This document shows positions 1 to 12,564 of a stretch of DNA of 64,000 bases, in pieces. Position 1 is the first letter of the stretch, and the number at the start of each line of letters is the position of its first letter. Where the stretch lies: assembly GCA_000507305.1 (NCBI GenBank), contig DF240996.1:29167-93166 (forward strand). Reading direction: 5' to 3'. Below the pieces are notes generated by a model. The model was not told the origin of the DNA. It saw only the letters and a list, made by a program, of their open reading frames with translations, and made no database searches. A program made the position numbers and the translations under genes. The stretch is from Breviolum minutum Mf 1.05b.01. Lineage: Eukaryota > Sar > Dinophyceae > Suessiales > Symbiodiniaceae.

Positions 1-1517
1 GAAGGCAGGTCAGTAAAAGCACAGAGAAGTTTCAAGGACAGAAACGTTCGCAAAAGGACAGTGGTCATGTACGAAGTGTAAGGAGAAATCACAAAACTTG
101 GAAAATGGACAGACTTGTATAAGCATGTACGACCACGCAGGTACTGGTATGTACAGGATAGCTTGAAGGCCAATTTAGAGGCATCCATGTGGAAAGGGAG
201 TTCAGTTCCAAGTGATGTCAGGATTCAAGATCTCGCGAAAAAACAGCTAAAGAATATGATATTAAGATATTGACTGGCACGAACTTCTTCTTGATCAGCT
301 GCTCAATGCGAAGATGTGCACCGCACCTGACATGAAAGCCTCGTCTAGGTAGAGCCCTTCGAAGCTGTCTTTGGCAGAGATGTTTCACCAGAAGTGACTT
401 GGGTCCTTTGGCCTCTGACGATGGATGTGCTAAAGGGTGTGGCAGCCACAAAACTACAAGCAGACACAGAGATTCAAAATGATTTGGGGATAGACAGAAG
501 TTTCCTACGAGAAATAGGTATGCACAACCAAGTAGCATGAAATAGCCTATATTTTCAACCAGCTCTCATTTGAGTTCCCAGATTTGTATGGCGGTTATGG
601 AGTCTTAAAGAATCCATAAATCCACAGCTTCAGGATTTGGTTCTGCGAACAGTGGAGCTGCCGCCCAGTGCAATGTGTCCAGATGTCAGGAGTCGCATTG
701 AAAGCACATCCGCATTTGAGTTGACTGACTTTGTAAAATTTGAAAATTCTGCCCTGTTGACTTGAAGTTCCTGCATCATTGGCCGAGAGCCTTCACAAAG
801 CTTGCATGACCTGGGTGTGGTTGTTGTTGTGGTTTTGGTGGTGGTGGCCGTCATCGTCGATATGCAAGTGAAGGCCTTTGTTAAAGCCCTTGCCCTTGTG
901 GCAACCAGATGTATGACGTATACTGCGCAGGAGTACAAGTTCCCCAAGTGCATCAGCTTCAGGCCAAGAACTTACTTGGGAAGGATCAAGCCATGCCATT
1001 TTGATTTTTTTTGAAGATTGGTATCCAACCTCTTAAAACCCACTCGCCAGCAGCTTCTGCGCATTGACTTTTTTGTATACCAAGTCGAAAGAGGTGGCTG
1101 GATCATACATGCTGAACAAAAGCACCTTCATCAATTCTTTGGAGATGACGTAAACTTGTCTCCGCTAAGGACCAGCTGATGCTCCTGAGGCAATGGCCTT
1201 GGCGCAGCAATTACGTTGCTCGTCCATTTGGGGTTGCTACATAGCACTCGATAAAGCTTGGGATGTCGGGCATCTGAGGCTCCACAATGCTGGCGGGCCT
1301 GGGAGATCGCTGTGTGCGATGTTCACTGTGTCAAGTCTGCAGATGAGTATCGATGCAGAATCTTCGAGATGAGATGCTGCTATCAGTCCATCACTGCAGA
1401 TTGTCGGAAGTCAATCACGACCCATCAGACCTATCATACAAGACCATACTAGACATTACTGGACCATCAGGTGACCATCAGGTTGACCAACCTAACCTAA
1501 AGCCTCTTGCTTTGTCT

Positions 1518-1552
1518 AGTCATTTTTGGCTCCGCTTTTGGCTCATCTCAGG
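1518..1552 (+). other. Possible degenerate tandem relict of the dinoflagellate spliced leader
   Basis: Two neighbouring motifs here, CATTTTTGGCTC and CTTTTGGCTCA, resemble the 3' half of the dinoflagellate spliced leader (core CCATTTTGGCTCAAG). Tandem relict leaders are known at the 5' ends of dinoflagellate genes made by retroposition of mature mRNA. About 90 bp downstream is an A-rich run, which would fit a very short retroposed piece. Both copies are imperfect and the match is short, so chance is a real alternative. Confidence 0.15.
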
Positions 1553-2135
1553 CGACTGTTGTCGAGGGGGCAGCGGTGGAGCACAGATGAGAAGCCTCGT
1601 GGACCTGCAGTGCTTTGGACATTTGAAAAAAAAACAAAACAAAACAATATAGCGAATAAATATAGAAATAAACATAGAAACAGAATAGAAACAGAATACA
1701 GAACTTACAGAACACTCAAGTCCTCCTTCTGCATGAGAGTTCCTGGTACACTCATATTTACACAGTTTCGTATAATAACGTATAAATCGTATAGTTGAAG
1801 CCAAGGTGATGTTGGGCTTGATTCTTGCCTCTGAACATTTGGAACGAATCATTGATCGTGGTCCGAGTGCTCAAGAGGACCAGACGCTCTGCTTCCTCGG
1901 TCCTCATTCGGATTTTGCTCGTTTTGTTCTTTTCGCGGCTTCTCCAAGGCTGATTGCGACTATGCGACTATTCACGTTGCTTCCGGTTTGCTTCCGGTTT
2001 GCTTCCTTGTGACTTTTTGAGCGCGACAGGAGAAGGCTTCGCAACGCTTCCGTGAGCTTTGGGGCGCTGAGAAGGCTGAGCTGAGGCGATTCAAGGTTCG
2101 TGATGGGCTGTGGGCTGGCGAGGCTGATGGCTTGG

Positions 2136-2178
2136 GACGTGTTGACGTGTTGACGTGTTGACGTTTTGACGTGTTGAC
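2136..2178. repeat. 8-bp tandem repeat (GACGTGTT)n
   Basis: About five head-to-tail copies of GACGTGTT, one of them with a single change (GACGTTTT). It lies in non-coding sequence. Confidence 0.9.
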
Positions 2179-4654
2179 TAGTAGTGTTTTTGCAATTTCT
2201 TTTTCAGGCCTGAAATGAATACTGCATGCAGCCCCTGAGCGTTGTACCTGACATGTTGCTGACTCGCTCTGAGTTCAAAATTACACAACTGGCTTGAAGT
2301 GGTTCCAAGCATTTTCCAGGATGGAAGCATCCTGGAGTGTGTGGTTTGGACAAAGCCACAAAATGGTCGCAGTGTGGAATCCCGCAAGCAGCCAGCCGTA
2401 GCATCTTGGACCAACTATCAGTGGTGCCGAGTGAGAAAAGGAGCCGTCTCTCAGGACGTGTAGAGTTAGCATTTAGCGCTCAGAAGAACTTCAAGTTCTT
2501 TGTCAGAAAGAACTCTAGAATGCAGTTTTGATGCTGATGACTCATGCTCGTCTTCAGTCGATTGCTTCCGAAGCAAAATGGTAGTGTTAGAGTCCTTGCG
2601 GTATCAATTTTGGGGCCATACTGTACACACTGAAACATGTCTGTTTCAGACCAACATCTCCAAAGTGCTTCACAGCAGGTATTCTTGTGGATGAGGGAAT
2701 CTCACGGCGGTAGAACCAAATCATTTCTATCCTTGAAAGTTGAAAGCATTTTTCAGAGACAACGTTCACATCGGGCAACTTTGTGTAGTGTAGATGCTTC
2801 AAACCGTGTCAAGTTATAACATCTGCTGCAATCGTTTCAGGTGATGCAAATTGTCCAACACCTATTGTCTCGGCACATTGGCGTTCAGACAGAGGCTGGG
2901 TTGAAGATGGACACCTGGCACTATGTTTTCAGTCAAGTTTGCGAACAAAGACAGACTCGGCAGCTCTCAAATAGACCTATTTGATGTGACAGATGAAGTG
3001 GTTCATCTGAATCCGAACCAATGTTCGTGTGCAGGCAATTTCTGGGCCAGTTGGTTTTGTGGAGAACCTTGGGGAGCAGGAGAGACCACTTGTGTGTATT
3101 TGTATCCATAAATTCGTACGCGGAATCTAATTTTGTGTAATCCTTTTGCAACAGTCAGCCAGAAAAAGTTAAGCATTTGCATTGAAGCAGGATTTGATTT
3201 CATCGGTATAATTCGTTGGGTATATACATCCCTCTCTCACAACAAGATGGTGAAATAATTCTATCGTTTGTAGTTTCCTCGGCGAACGTGGCATTGGCTT
3301 GATCTTGTTTGATCTTCCAGAATCTAGAAGGTACGGAGTACGGAAGCCCTGTGATTCACATGATTAGCATGATCTGCCTCAACAGAAGAGTTCGACGTAC
3401 AACGCACCAGGAGCGTCGACTCTGGATTACCTTTGACACTTTCCGTACGCATCTTTGCCAGCTAAGTTCTCTGCCCTTGGCTATCAAGGCAAGCCTGGCA
3501 AAGGGGCCGCGGTGGTTACGGAGTGTCCGTCAGGAATGTGTTGACAAGGCTGAAAGGATCAAACATCATCAAACTTTCAAATCATCTAGGTTGTGGGCAA
3601 AGAGTGTTGAAAGATCAGCACAATCTTTCAGTTTCATCACGTGTGATCATTCCTCAACTATGGCTGGATCTGCAGGATGTGCATCCTGCAGAGTCTGTCT
3701 TCAGTTTCTTGGTTTTAAATGGAACTGTGTTTGGAGGACCATGAGAGATCCCAATTTTAGCAATTTATGAATGGGAATGCCGCAAAAGCGAACGACAAGA
3801 TGCCACTTGTTGTCAGCATCCTCTTACACCCCTCCATATAGCCTTCATCCGCCCCACACATGTATCACTCCATTACTCAATCGCCTGTGGCCTTCAAATG
3901 CTTCTTGTCAGTTGCAAGTGAATCGGCTAAGGTTACATGGCAACAGACACAGTCTATGCGCCTAGCTCGGCTGAACATGATGCTTAGCTGCGATTGTGCT
4001 TGCCCAGCCTTTTCCCACGATGGACAAACGTAAACATCAGATTTCAAGATACATATATTATATATATATATATATTTCATGTAACACTAAGTTACGGTTC
4101 TTCCTTTTGAGACGAGGCCGGTGGACCGCGTCCTCTCTATGAGACCGTTTTGGAGTTTGAATCCTCTGGGCGATGGCCAAATGAGACGGCCCTCCGACGC
4201 TGGTTGTGTCAGGGTTTTGAGGAACTCGGAACTCGTTTCACGACATTGGTGACGGATTTCAGGAAAAACCAAGACCAAAATGTCGTGAAATCCTTTTTAG
4301 GAGTTTTTGAGTTGCTGCATAAAAGCGAAATGAATGTTGGAAGTCTGGCCAACATTTCCAACAGAATCCGGAAGACGCCAAGTTCGGGGCCAAAAACTGA
4401 CTTTACATGAATTTACTGATTCAGTCTTCTTAAATGTCTATGGAAGTATGTCGTGACTGTAGTGATTTTCGATGGGCTTTCCATTGGAATTTCTCGAGCG
4501 TGCCAGGTCGCAGCTCGTAAAGTTGCAGCAGCGCTTCTCTTGCAGAAACTTGGGCTTCAAACATCGGCACACATTTTCTGTCTAAATGCGCAGCAAAAGT
4601 GCGCAAACGCCAAGCGACTGCCAAGACATAGAAATACAAGGCCAAATGGCTCAG

Positions 4655-5036
4655 CCGAGGATTCGAGAGGAGATTGCTTCTGACTTGGGCATCGAGTCAG
4701 ACGCCACAGAGGATTTCTTGGATGTGATCCTGGGCTGCAAGTTTCACCGACATTTTAGGTCACATCAAGGAGGGTTCACGGTTTTTTCGTTTCCAGGCTA
4801 TCCTGGCTGTTCACCATTGCCTGATGTTAGATTCTCTCATTTCGGACGTCTCGGTGTTTCAAGGCGATATCCAGACGTGGTGTTCCGACTGCGAATCTTC
4901 CATCCTCATGAGATGGCAGAGGTGGCAAAGAAGGTCACCAACCCTCAGGCTTGGCAGATACCATACCACACAAAACATCATCCGGCAGGAGATGTTGGAG
5001 ACTTTAAAAGACATTGTCTTAGATTTCTTATTGTGA
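4655..5036 (+). CDS. 3' part of an unrecognised gene (three exons)
   Basis: Three exons join in frame: 4655-4733, 4797-4948 and 4989-5036. The first follows a CAG acceptor and encodes an acidic stretch around SDATEDFLDVIL. It ends in phase 1 at a GC donor. The second starts after TTCCAG and encodes a basic and aromatic stretch including SRRYPDVVFRLRIF and ends with VTNPQ at another GC donor. The third starts after GGCAG and encodes EMLETLKDIVLDFLL followed by TGA. Phases agree across both introns (63 and 40 nt), which is the main support. I recognise no domain; the second exon could be part of a small folded domain. Earlier exons upstream are not resolved. The final TGA could instead be read through by a donor just before it. 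Confidence 0.5.
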
Positions 5037-5144
5037 TTTATGATTTATGGTTGCAGTTATTTTGATCCTATTGCAGTTCATTGAAGTCAACAAATGTACC
5101 TCAATGCAGTCCTTTTCCATGTCGAGGCAAGTCCTGGCGTACAG

Positions 5145-5253
5145 AATGCATCGAATGCATCGGTTGCGGTGCCGGAAGAGGCCGTCACCCGGCTGCGGAG
5201 CTTGTGGTGGCGGCCAAGGATTTATGGCGCCCTGCATGCTCTGGCGCCACTTG
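5145..5253 (+). CDS. Candidate internal exon, unrecognised
   Basis: A 109-nt open stretch follows a TACAG acceptor and ends in phase 1 at a GT donor (GTCCCAG). It encodes a peptide with AVPEEAVTRLRSLWW and YGALHALAPL, which reads like amphipathic helix. A second frame is also open across the same bases, so the reading frame is not certain. It could be the first visible exon of the gene after the one ending at 5036. Confidence 0.3.
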
Positions 5254-7634
5254 GTCCCAGATACACTCATACTTCGGTCATTTTGGTTGGAGCATACTCA
5301 AGCCATTTGTAATTGGGCGGGTATACCTTTCTTGTGGCGTATTGTGGCATTGCAGTTTCTGAAGTGTAAATCACTTGCCTTAGCATCCTGAGCACAAAGA
5401 CAAGTGAGTACGTAGTATAGGTATTACAAGTTGCACCAATGAAGGATGGTGCAGGCCAAAGCCGCATGACTTTGCTAGCTGGTAGAATCTTGGATAGACG
5501 GAACCTTTATGCTACAAGGCTGCAGTATCCAGCACTTGCTGGCGCGACTCGATTGTTCAAGAGATGGATGTCCTCACAGAGTCTCGGTTGCACAACTAGA
5601 CACCTGAACTGGGAGTAAGACATGCTGGACCTACCCTGTCAGATTGCGGCTGGTTTTTCTGGAAAGTTTGCAATCATTTTTCTACTCTGTCGATATCTCA
5701 GGCATAAATAAGTTTAAAGGTAAACGAAAATTGAAAAAACCTATCTAGACATTCACAATACACCAAGATGATTTTCTGTATTCCAGACTCCAGACCCGCA
5801 TTTGCTACATTTGTTGTCGTTGTTCACTGGAAGGATGCTGTCTGGATATGAGGAGCTCCTTGGAGAAGGAACTGGGTGTCTGTGAGGGTCGAAGGTATTG
5901 TGGCCAAGAAGCCATATGCGTTTCACTTCTGTGTCCCTCTTTTGAAGTTTGAAGTCCTGTCAGTCCTTTCACAGCTTCATTTCTAGTTCCCCCCTCGATT
6001 GTCTCAGGCAGCTATCGACAGGCAGAATGATCTAGATATGTAGAAATCATATACAGTATCAATAATATATATATATAGTATTTTTTTGACTACGATCACT
6101 AGAGTTTGCTGCAAGGTTTGCGGAGCATCTGGTGGCCTCCGTTTTTCTGCATCCGGAACCGTACGACGTGCCTAGCAGTTTCTTGACCGATCAGCCCAGA
6201 CCCGAAGCCGGGAACTCTGTACCATCGGCCAAACATATCTGGGTTCAATCCAAGGTGCACATGTGGGCTTCTGCCGAGCACTCTTGCTGCTTCAGTCGTT
6301 TGATTGGCACCGAGCAGCTTTGCAGCATTCTAACGTTTGCTTGTTTTCATTGTATGCCTGTGAGGATTTCTCAAAAATTGACCACTGTTGGCCATTGCTT
6401 GCCATTATTTGTACCTTCGAGTTCTGCCGCAGAAAGCGGAACAATGAACTGACGATTGCGGGACTCTGCCCAACCTTACTGGCCAAAATATTTGTTTACA
6501 ATGTAAAAGCATATAATTAGAAGCTAATCAGACTCTTGTGACGAAACTGATTTTCGTGTACACCATTGTACACCCAAAAATTGGGATGGCAGAAACCATG
6601 TTGGACAAGTGGTTCAGCTTGTGAAGGACAATCATGTAGATAAATTACTCTCATCATTATTGTGCCTGTTGCTTCTGTAGATCTTTTGTTCTTGTCTCTC
6701 TTGACCTGCTTCTTTCTGGTTGGCCAATAATTCCAAATTCTGCCTGCTGCCCAATATGTTGATTGATATCTTGCGAAACATCCCGTTTTTTTTTGTATGT
6801 TTCGGAAATCTGAATGTTCTGAGTGCATCTGTTCGCAAAGGAAGCTCTCATAGTGGATATGGATGGCAAGATGACTGAGGAGGAGCTATTTTGCCACTGT
6901 TCATTCCTTTTGATTACATGAGCGCAAAGTAAGAAGCGAATAAGCCGTTGATTAAACCAAGTCCCTCAGACATGTTGAAGAATTGTAGAAGCAAGTTCTA
7001 TCCAAGGATTGCCCGAATCTCTCACATTCACACGATTGCATCTCTCAAAGATGTCAAAAGTAGACATTCTTAGCTTTGCACTTCCCATAGCTTCACTGCT
7101 TCACTGCTTCACTTAACGAGCAAAAGGAGCGCTTAGCTTTGCGTCAAGCCTTTGAGAAGCACCTCAGCACCTTGGGTGCGAAGGTTTCGCGCCTCTGTCG
7201 CTATTGGGTCCCTGGGCAGCGTTGGTTATGATCTTTTTGCTCGTGCTTCCTTCTCAAAATTTTCTGTGTAAGGCGTAAGGCTCAGGATTTCGTGACGGAC
7301 CAGAGTGGGGTAGAATGGGACAGAGCTTATAGATTTGTCGCAACGATGTCGAGATGTTCTCTGAGTGCTCAGATCTCCACGCGCTTCGATCCGCATGGGA
7401 TGTTATTGATCTCCCCTGGGGCCACACTTTGCGCTTGGCTGCGGCAGCGTGCTCTGGTTGCCTTGCAGTTGTGTCGCAAGCGAATGTTAGGCTCGGCCAA
7501 TTTCGTTCATCAAGTCCGCTTCAGACCTCAGACGTCAGACTTCGGAATGATTGACATGGATACAAACTGTTGTGATTAATTATAATTGCTGGTTCTAGAA
7601 GAGTTCCAGCCACTATTGCCATTGTGTCCTGCAG
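5254..7634. other. No supported gene
   Basis: I see no convincing exon. A TA microsatellite lies near 6064-6077. Two overlapping frames near 7290-7580 (+) are open and GC-richer than their surroundings and may hide an exon of the gene that ends at 7812, but I cannot choose between them. Confidence 0.4.
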
Positions 7635-7812
7635 TTTGTACTTTCGTAGTACCGGTATTGCATTGCACCTGCTGTGCGGCTACTTCCCAAACATTGCGTT
7701 GTTTCTCCAGTGCTTGGAAGGTCTTGAAACGAACTGGCGGGGTGTGTTCCAGTTGGACACCGCTGCGGTCGACGTGGTTTTACAGCTCTTACCGCAGGCT
7801 GTGAAACACTGA
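7635..7812 (+). CDS. Terminal exon of an unrecognised gene
   Basis: After a CCTGCAG acceptor, a 178-nt stretch stays open to a TGA at 7810-7812. The product is about 59 residues and looks strongly protein-like: a hydrophobic helical part (IALHLLCGYFPNIALFLQ) followed by LETNWRGVFQLDTAAVDVVLQLLPQ. The alternating amphipathic pattern suggests helical-repeat structure, but I recognise no family. Upstream exons are not resolved. Confidence 0.5.
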
Positions 7813-9431
7813 AGATCGCAGCAGAAGGATTTGATGTCGATGTACAGTGATGTACAATGTGCACAATGTACGTGTCAATGTCCGTTTTGGAACTCCATGG
7901 GAATTGGATTTCTGGTATTCCATTCGCCCACCATTGCTCAGAGATATGGATTCTGTTCCAGCCTTGATGCCCTGGAGTTGGCAGAAATAGATTGAGTATC
8001 CAATCTGTAGCTGTTTGACAGGAGCAAGGGAAGGATGAGGCAGGATTTGATTCCCCTAACGAGGATTCGCAAAAGAGAGGGCAGGCTAAAGCTTTGTCGA
8101 CTCATTCACACCCTTCAGCTGTTGTTCCAAAGCAAGCATGGCTTCTCTGCGATTCATATGCATGGTACTTACATATATAATATGAGATATAGACTGATAT
8201 AGATATGTATAAATCATACATGATATGTTTGTATCCCAATCATTCTCCATGAACCGCTTGTCATTAACTTTGATCATACCCTACGCAGGAATTTCACCTG
8301 GACGTACGGCAAGATTTGTGCAACTGACAGACCCTTCGAAACAAATCACCGAAGTACACCTCAAGTGCTCAGAAAATTCTTTTCTGGCAGGCCAAAGGAC
8401 AAAAGGCAGCCGAAGTTTCGCAGGAAGCAGCAGAAGAGCTGGTGCAAGGCATACCATGGGGAGCGGAGAAGCAAGATATGTAGCAAATGGGACATAGCTG
8501 TCCTATATTGGTCGCCAATTATTGGGTCAACTTGATGGTATCACATGGAGTATTTCACTTGTTCATTGGTTTTTTATCTAGCCGTTTGAACATCTATATA
8601 ATTCCCAGAGAATTTTGGCTCAGGTTGGACATTGAAAAATCTGTGTGGATGCTTTTGTTTGTTTTTCTTTACCCTCCCACCCACTACCTAGGCTGTTCTC
8701 GTCAAAAGTTTATCCTTCAAGCTGTTGTTTATTTGCGAACACACGGCATTTGCCATTCCTTAGATCAAATTTGTTTCCCAGATTCACACTTTGGTGGATC
8801 GTCAACTTCATGTGTTGCTTTGTGTTCGTTTCTCACACATCCATAGCTCTCTTCCGAGGTACTTACTCAATAGTACACCAATATTTGCAACAGCATGGAT
8901 GGGAAGTCCAGTGGAGTTCATGTATATGCATGTATATACATGGAATATCATTAGAAAGATGTATTCCAAGCCGGACTGTTGCTTCGGATTTCTGACAATT
9001 CATCCAGCAAGTCAAAAAGGAAGAAGAGCGAGTTTTTAGATTTAGGGTCTCAGCCGTGAAGTCGTGCGAATTTTGTGATGTGATGTTTCACTTTTGGCTT
9101 TCAATCTATATAATCTATATATGTATATTCATTGTGCGTTTGTGCTTTTAGGTATATATTGGCCTGGCCTAACCTGTTTTGCGTAGATGTGAATGTCCAA
9201 CATAGAACCTCGGGAACTCTGACCATCCACACTAGAGAGGAGCCAATGTGTGATATCTGGATAACTGCACACCTCTCATATGCTTGCAGACTTTGGAGAA
9301 AGACATACATTCCTTTAGACCGTTCAACAGCGGACTGGCATTTCACCTAGTCAAAACAAGTAGAATCATCTGCATATTTCAGCCAGATCTCCTCGATAGA
9401 GGGGTGGGGGGGTCATTGTTGTTTGGGGGGG
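7813..9431. other. No supported gene
   Basis: AT-rich DNA with TA-rich tracts near 8168-8225 and 9108-9125. Frames open around 8487-8995 (+) are rich in Phe, Leu, Cys and Ser, the usual look of translated AT-rich non-coding DNA. Confidence 0.45.
9392..9431 (+). repeat. Left arm of an inverted repeat flanking the assembly gap
   Basis: A GC-rich arm (TCGATAG, then G-runs, then TCATTGTTG, then a G-run) abuts the gap. The sequence just after the gap at 10071-10114 is an imperfect reverse complement of it, with the same order of landmarks. This suggests that the missing DNA is the inside of a palindromic or hairpin-like structure. Confidence 0.6.
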
Positions 9432-10070
9432 NNNNNNNNNNNNNNNNNNNNNNNNNNNNNNNNNNNNNNNNNNNNNNNNNNNNNNNNNNNNNNNNNNNNN
9501 NNNNNNNNNNNNNNNNNNNNNNNNNNNNNNNNNNNNNNNNNNNNNNNNNNNNNNNNNNNNNNNNNNNNNNNNNNNNNNNNNNNNNNNNNNNNNNNNNNNN
9601 NNNNNNNNNNNNNNNNNNNNNNNNNNNNNNNNNNNNNNNNNNNNNNNNNNNNNNNNNNNNNNNNNNNNNNNNNNNNNNNNNNNNNNNNNNNNNNNNNNNN
9701 NNNNNNNNNNNNNNNNNNNNNNNNNNNNNNNNNNNNNNNNNNNNNNNNNNNNNNNNNNNNNNNNNNNNNNNNNNNNNNNNNNNNNNNNNNNNNNNNNNNN
9801 NNNNNNNNNNNNNNNNNNNNNNNNNNNNNNNNNNNNNNNNNNNNNNNNNNNNNNNNNNNNNNNNNNNNNNNNNNNNNNNNNNNNNNNNNNNNNNNNNNNN
9901 NNNNNNNNNNNNNNNNNNNNNNNNNNNNNNNNNNNNNNNNNNNNNNNNNNNNNNNNNNNNNNNNNNNNNNNNNNNNNNNNNNNNNNNNNNNNNNNNNNNN
10001 NNNNNNNNNNNNNNNNNNNNNNNNNNNNNNNNNNNNNNNNNNNNNNNNNNNNNNNNNNNNNNNNNNNNNN
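9432..10070. other. Assembly gap (639 N)
   Basis: An unbroken run of N. Nothing can be read here, and open frames that cross it have no meaning. Confidence 1.
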
Positions 10071-10114
10071 CCCCCAGTTCCAACAATAACCTCCCCCACC
10101 CCTACCCTATCGAA
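10071..10114 (-). repeat. Right arm of an inverted repeat flanking the assembly gap
   Basis: Begins with a C-run, then CAACAATAAC, C-runs with CCCCAC and CCCC, then CTATCGA. Read on the - strand it parallels the left arm at 9392-9431 with a few substitutions and small indels. It could be the terminal inverted repeat of a small DNA transposon or a fold-back element. Confidence 0.6.
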
Positions 10115-10723
10115 CCGGTCTCTATTTCAGCAGCTTAATTGGTGCAAACCTCCTGCAGAGGTCTTCGGCAGAAGTTGTCAAGCTTGTGTCCCTCAGCTCA
10201 ACCAATACTTTAACAAGGTCAGATTTGCAAAGCTAGTATTCAAGAGCAGCACGTGTGTTTTCCACGAGTGCATGCAGGCGTTTTGTTAGTGGATGAATCA
10301 TACAGAGCTTCCAATTTCGTCTCTATATATGCCAGTGATGGATAGCAGATGAGACTCCGAGCACATTTTGTTTCAACAAACATTCATTGTTCTTCTATCC
10401 CGAATTCCAGGGTAACATCGTAACTCTCCGCTGTCTACGCAAATACTTGTTAATTTTCAGAAGATGTGCATTGACAGCTGATGGCAGATAGATTCCCACA
10501 GGCTTCAATTGGCAGCCTTTGTGAGGTCTGGTTCTATATGACCGCCAGCGGCGCTTGCTGGCATTGAAGTGGCGTCCAACCGCCTTTCTCCCGCAGCCAC
10601 AGACCGTGCCGTAGAACAAATAGCTTTGGGGCACAGGACTTTGGATCAGATGGAGAGACCCGGTGAGAAGCCATCTCGCAGACTTTCACTTTGATGTTAC
10701 TTTTTGTAGTCTCAACCGTACAG
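10115..10723. other. No supported gene
   Basis: I see nothing I can support between the gap and the exon at 10724. Confidence 0.4.
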
Positions 10724-10788
10724 ATGAAGTCAAGCTCACTTACATTGATGGTTACTTCAATGCCAATGTGGAATTTGATCCCATAGAA
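10724..10788 (+). CDS. Internal exon of an unrecognised gene
   Basis: A 65-nt exon follows CCGTACAG and ends at a GT donor (GTGGTC) in phase 0. It begins in phase 1 and encodes a stretch including EVKLTYIDGYF and NANVEFDPIE, which reads as beta-strand protein. No domain is recognised from so short a piece and neighbouring exons were not found. Confidence 0.45.
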
Positions 10789-12343
10789 GTGGTCTGCACT
10801 GCGACTTCTGTGCTTGTGGGTAGCTGTTTCCAGCAGATGTGTAGGCGCATGTACCGATGCTGATTACTGAGAAAGTTCCAAGCGCTGTCAGAGTTAGCTC
10901 TCGAACTGAGGTGTTGATGGGCTCTGCACCCCACACTGTCATCACCAGAGGTGGATTCAATCGACATCCCCTTTGACCAGCCGATTTTATGTTGCTATGC
11001 GATCAAGCAAGTGTCTTCATGTTTGTGAACACAAGAGATGCTATTTAGTTTGTTAGGTAAGTTAGGTATGTGCCACCCAGACATTGGATTTGGATTTAAA
11101 CAATGCATTCTCCAACATAGTCCTAGAACAAAATCCAAGCGGCCCCAGATTCGATGCTGTGAGACATGTGCGAGAAACTGTGAGTACCAATCTTTTTCAA
11201 TGTTTGTTGGTATTGAGTGAGTTGGGTATTGAATAGTATTGATATTGGCTTGGTATTGAATAAGGCAAGTATTTACTGCTTGAATACCAGACTGATATTA
11301 AGCAGAAAGACCGAGCCGGAATGCAGGCGACCAGGCACCTTTGTGTGTGCCAAATGTGCTTTGTATTTTGTCACAAGTCTCAGCTTTGGCGGAGGCCTGG
11401 TAGTTGTGGTCTTTATCCCTTGTTTAGTTGAATACGCTTGGCTGTGCTATTCTGTGTGCTTATTCCGTCCCAATTCTATGTGGTTCTTGAGTCTTTGTCT
11501 AGCCTCTTGTCTTCATTTCTGGGCTCCCGGTGTCTCCTTACTGTTCACTGTTCGACAGAGTTTTGAGGAACATTGTACTGAAATCTTGATGGGAGCTGCA
11601 AGAGAGAAAAAACACCTGATCAAAACTCAACTGGATGAACTTGGACTTTTTCATGTGTCATCAGGGCTTGGCTCTTGACTTGGAGATGAAGGCCACATTG
11701 ACCTGACCTGGCTGCGGCTGTGAGACGATCGGGCCTCCACGAGAACAAACAATCTCTTCCTGCGCGAGAGCAGCAGTTTTTTTTTGGGGGGACCTTGTGA
11801 GGGAAAGATTGATGAAATCTGAGAGCACTGAACGTTGTCTTGAAACGACTTGCCTGGTTTGCACGAAATACATGGAAAGCACACTTTCTAGGGGCGGATT
11901 GATTGGGCTCGGCAAGCCATCTACTTCCTACACATACCCACAAACAGAAAGCACGCTGATACAACAGCATTGTTGAAAACATGCTTTGCGAGCCGTTGTA
12001 CATCCCAAGTAGCTTTGGTTCAAGTGGCGTACCAGACGCAGACGTATTCTCCAAGAGCTACAAATTAAAGTTTAAGACATCTCAACCACTTTCGGATGTA
12101 GGGTCTCTGATGTATTTTGCATTGTTTTGCCTTACTTTTTCATTCCCCATTTAGCTTGTCACATCTTTTTGGGACTTGAACTGCAGAGCTGCATGAAAGC
12201 ATGAACAGTTGCCAGTGGCGAACTTTAGGAGAGAGAGTGTTCGTACTAAGGTCGTACGTTTACCTTACTTCTCCAGAGGACACAGACAATCCGAATGAAC
12301 TTTACATAAATGCCTTTTGCATGAGATATTTTGGCATTTTCAG
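10789..12343. other. No supported gene
   Basis: Frames around 11217-11678 (+) are long but hydrophobic and Cys/Ser/Phe-rich, without splice support. I see nothing else. Confidence 0.4.
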
Positions 12344-12403
12344 CTCTCGGCCTTTGGATTTTGGGCAAGATGCTCTTCAGCGCAGTGGATTCATGGTTGG
12401 AAC
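12344..12403 (+). CDS. Candidate internal exon, unrecognised
   Basis: About 60 nt follow a TTTTCAG acceptor and end at a GTGTGAG donor. The frame encodes LGLWILGKMLFSAVDSWLE, a hydrophobic amphipathic helix. The helical-repeat genes at 16-21 kb use similar Trp/Leu-rich helices, but that link is only suggestive. Confidence 0.35.
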
Positions 12404-12564
12404 GTGTGAGTTCTGGTCAAATTCGACGGCCACAACCTGGAGAGAAGGAGTGTATGCAGTGCCGGGTACTAGGCTCGACTGGGGAATCCCACAAAATTAG
12501 GGCTAAGGCTGCAAAAGGATGCAAAGAGAGATTGTCCAAATCTTATGAAATCTTTGACTTCCAG

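Larger units (their letters stand above)
1..4654. other. No supported gene; AT-rich sequence with simple repeats
   Basis: I see no exon here that I would defend. Open frames are short and overlap on several strands. The stretch around 3500-3744 (+) reads as fairly protein-like but has no clear splice sites. An A-rich run lies near 1625-1700, an 8-bp tandem repeat at 2136-2178, an 11-bp unit repeated twice near 1980-2005, and a TA microsatellite near 4050-4076. Most of it is probably intron or intergenic DNA. Confidence 0.4.

Noticed and set aside
9284-10289. Long open frames of 228-288 codons across the gap on both strands
   Set aside because: They consist almost wholly of N codons and carry no information.
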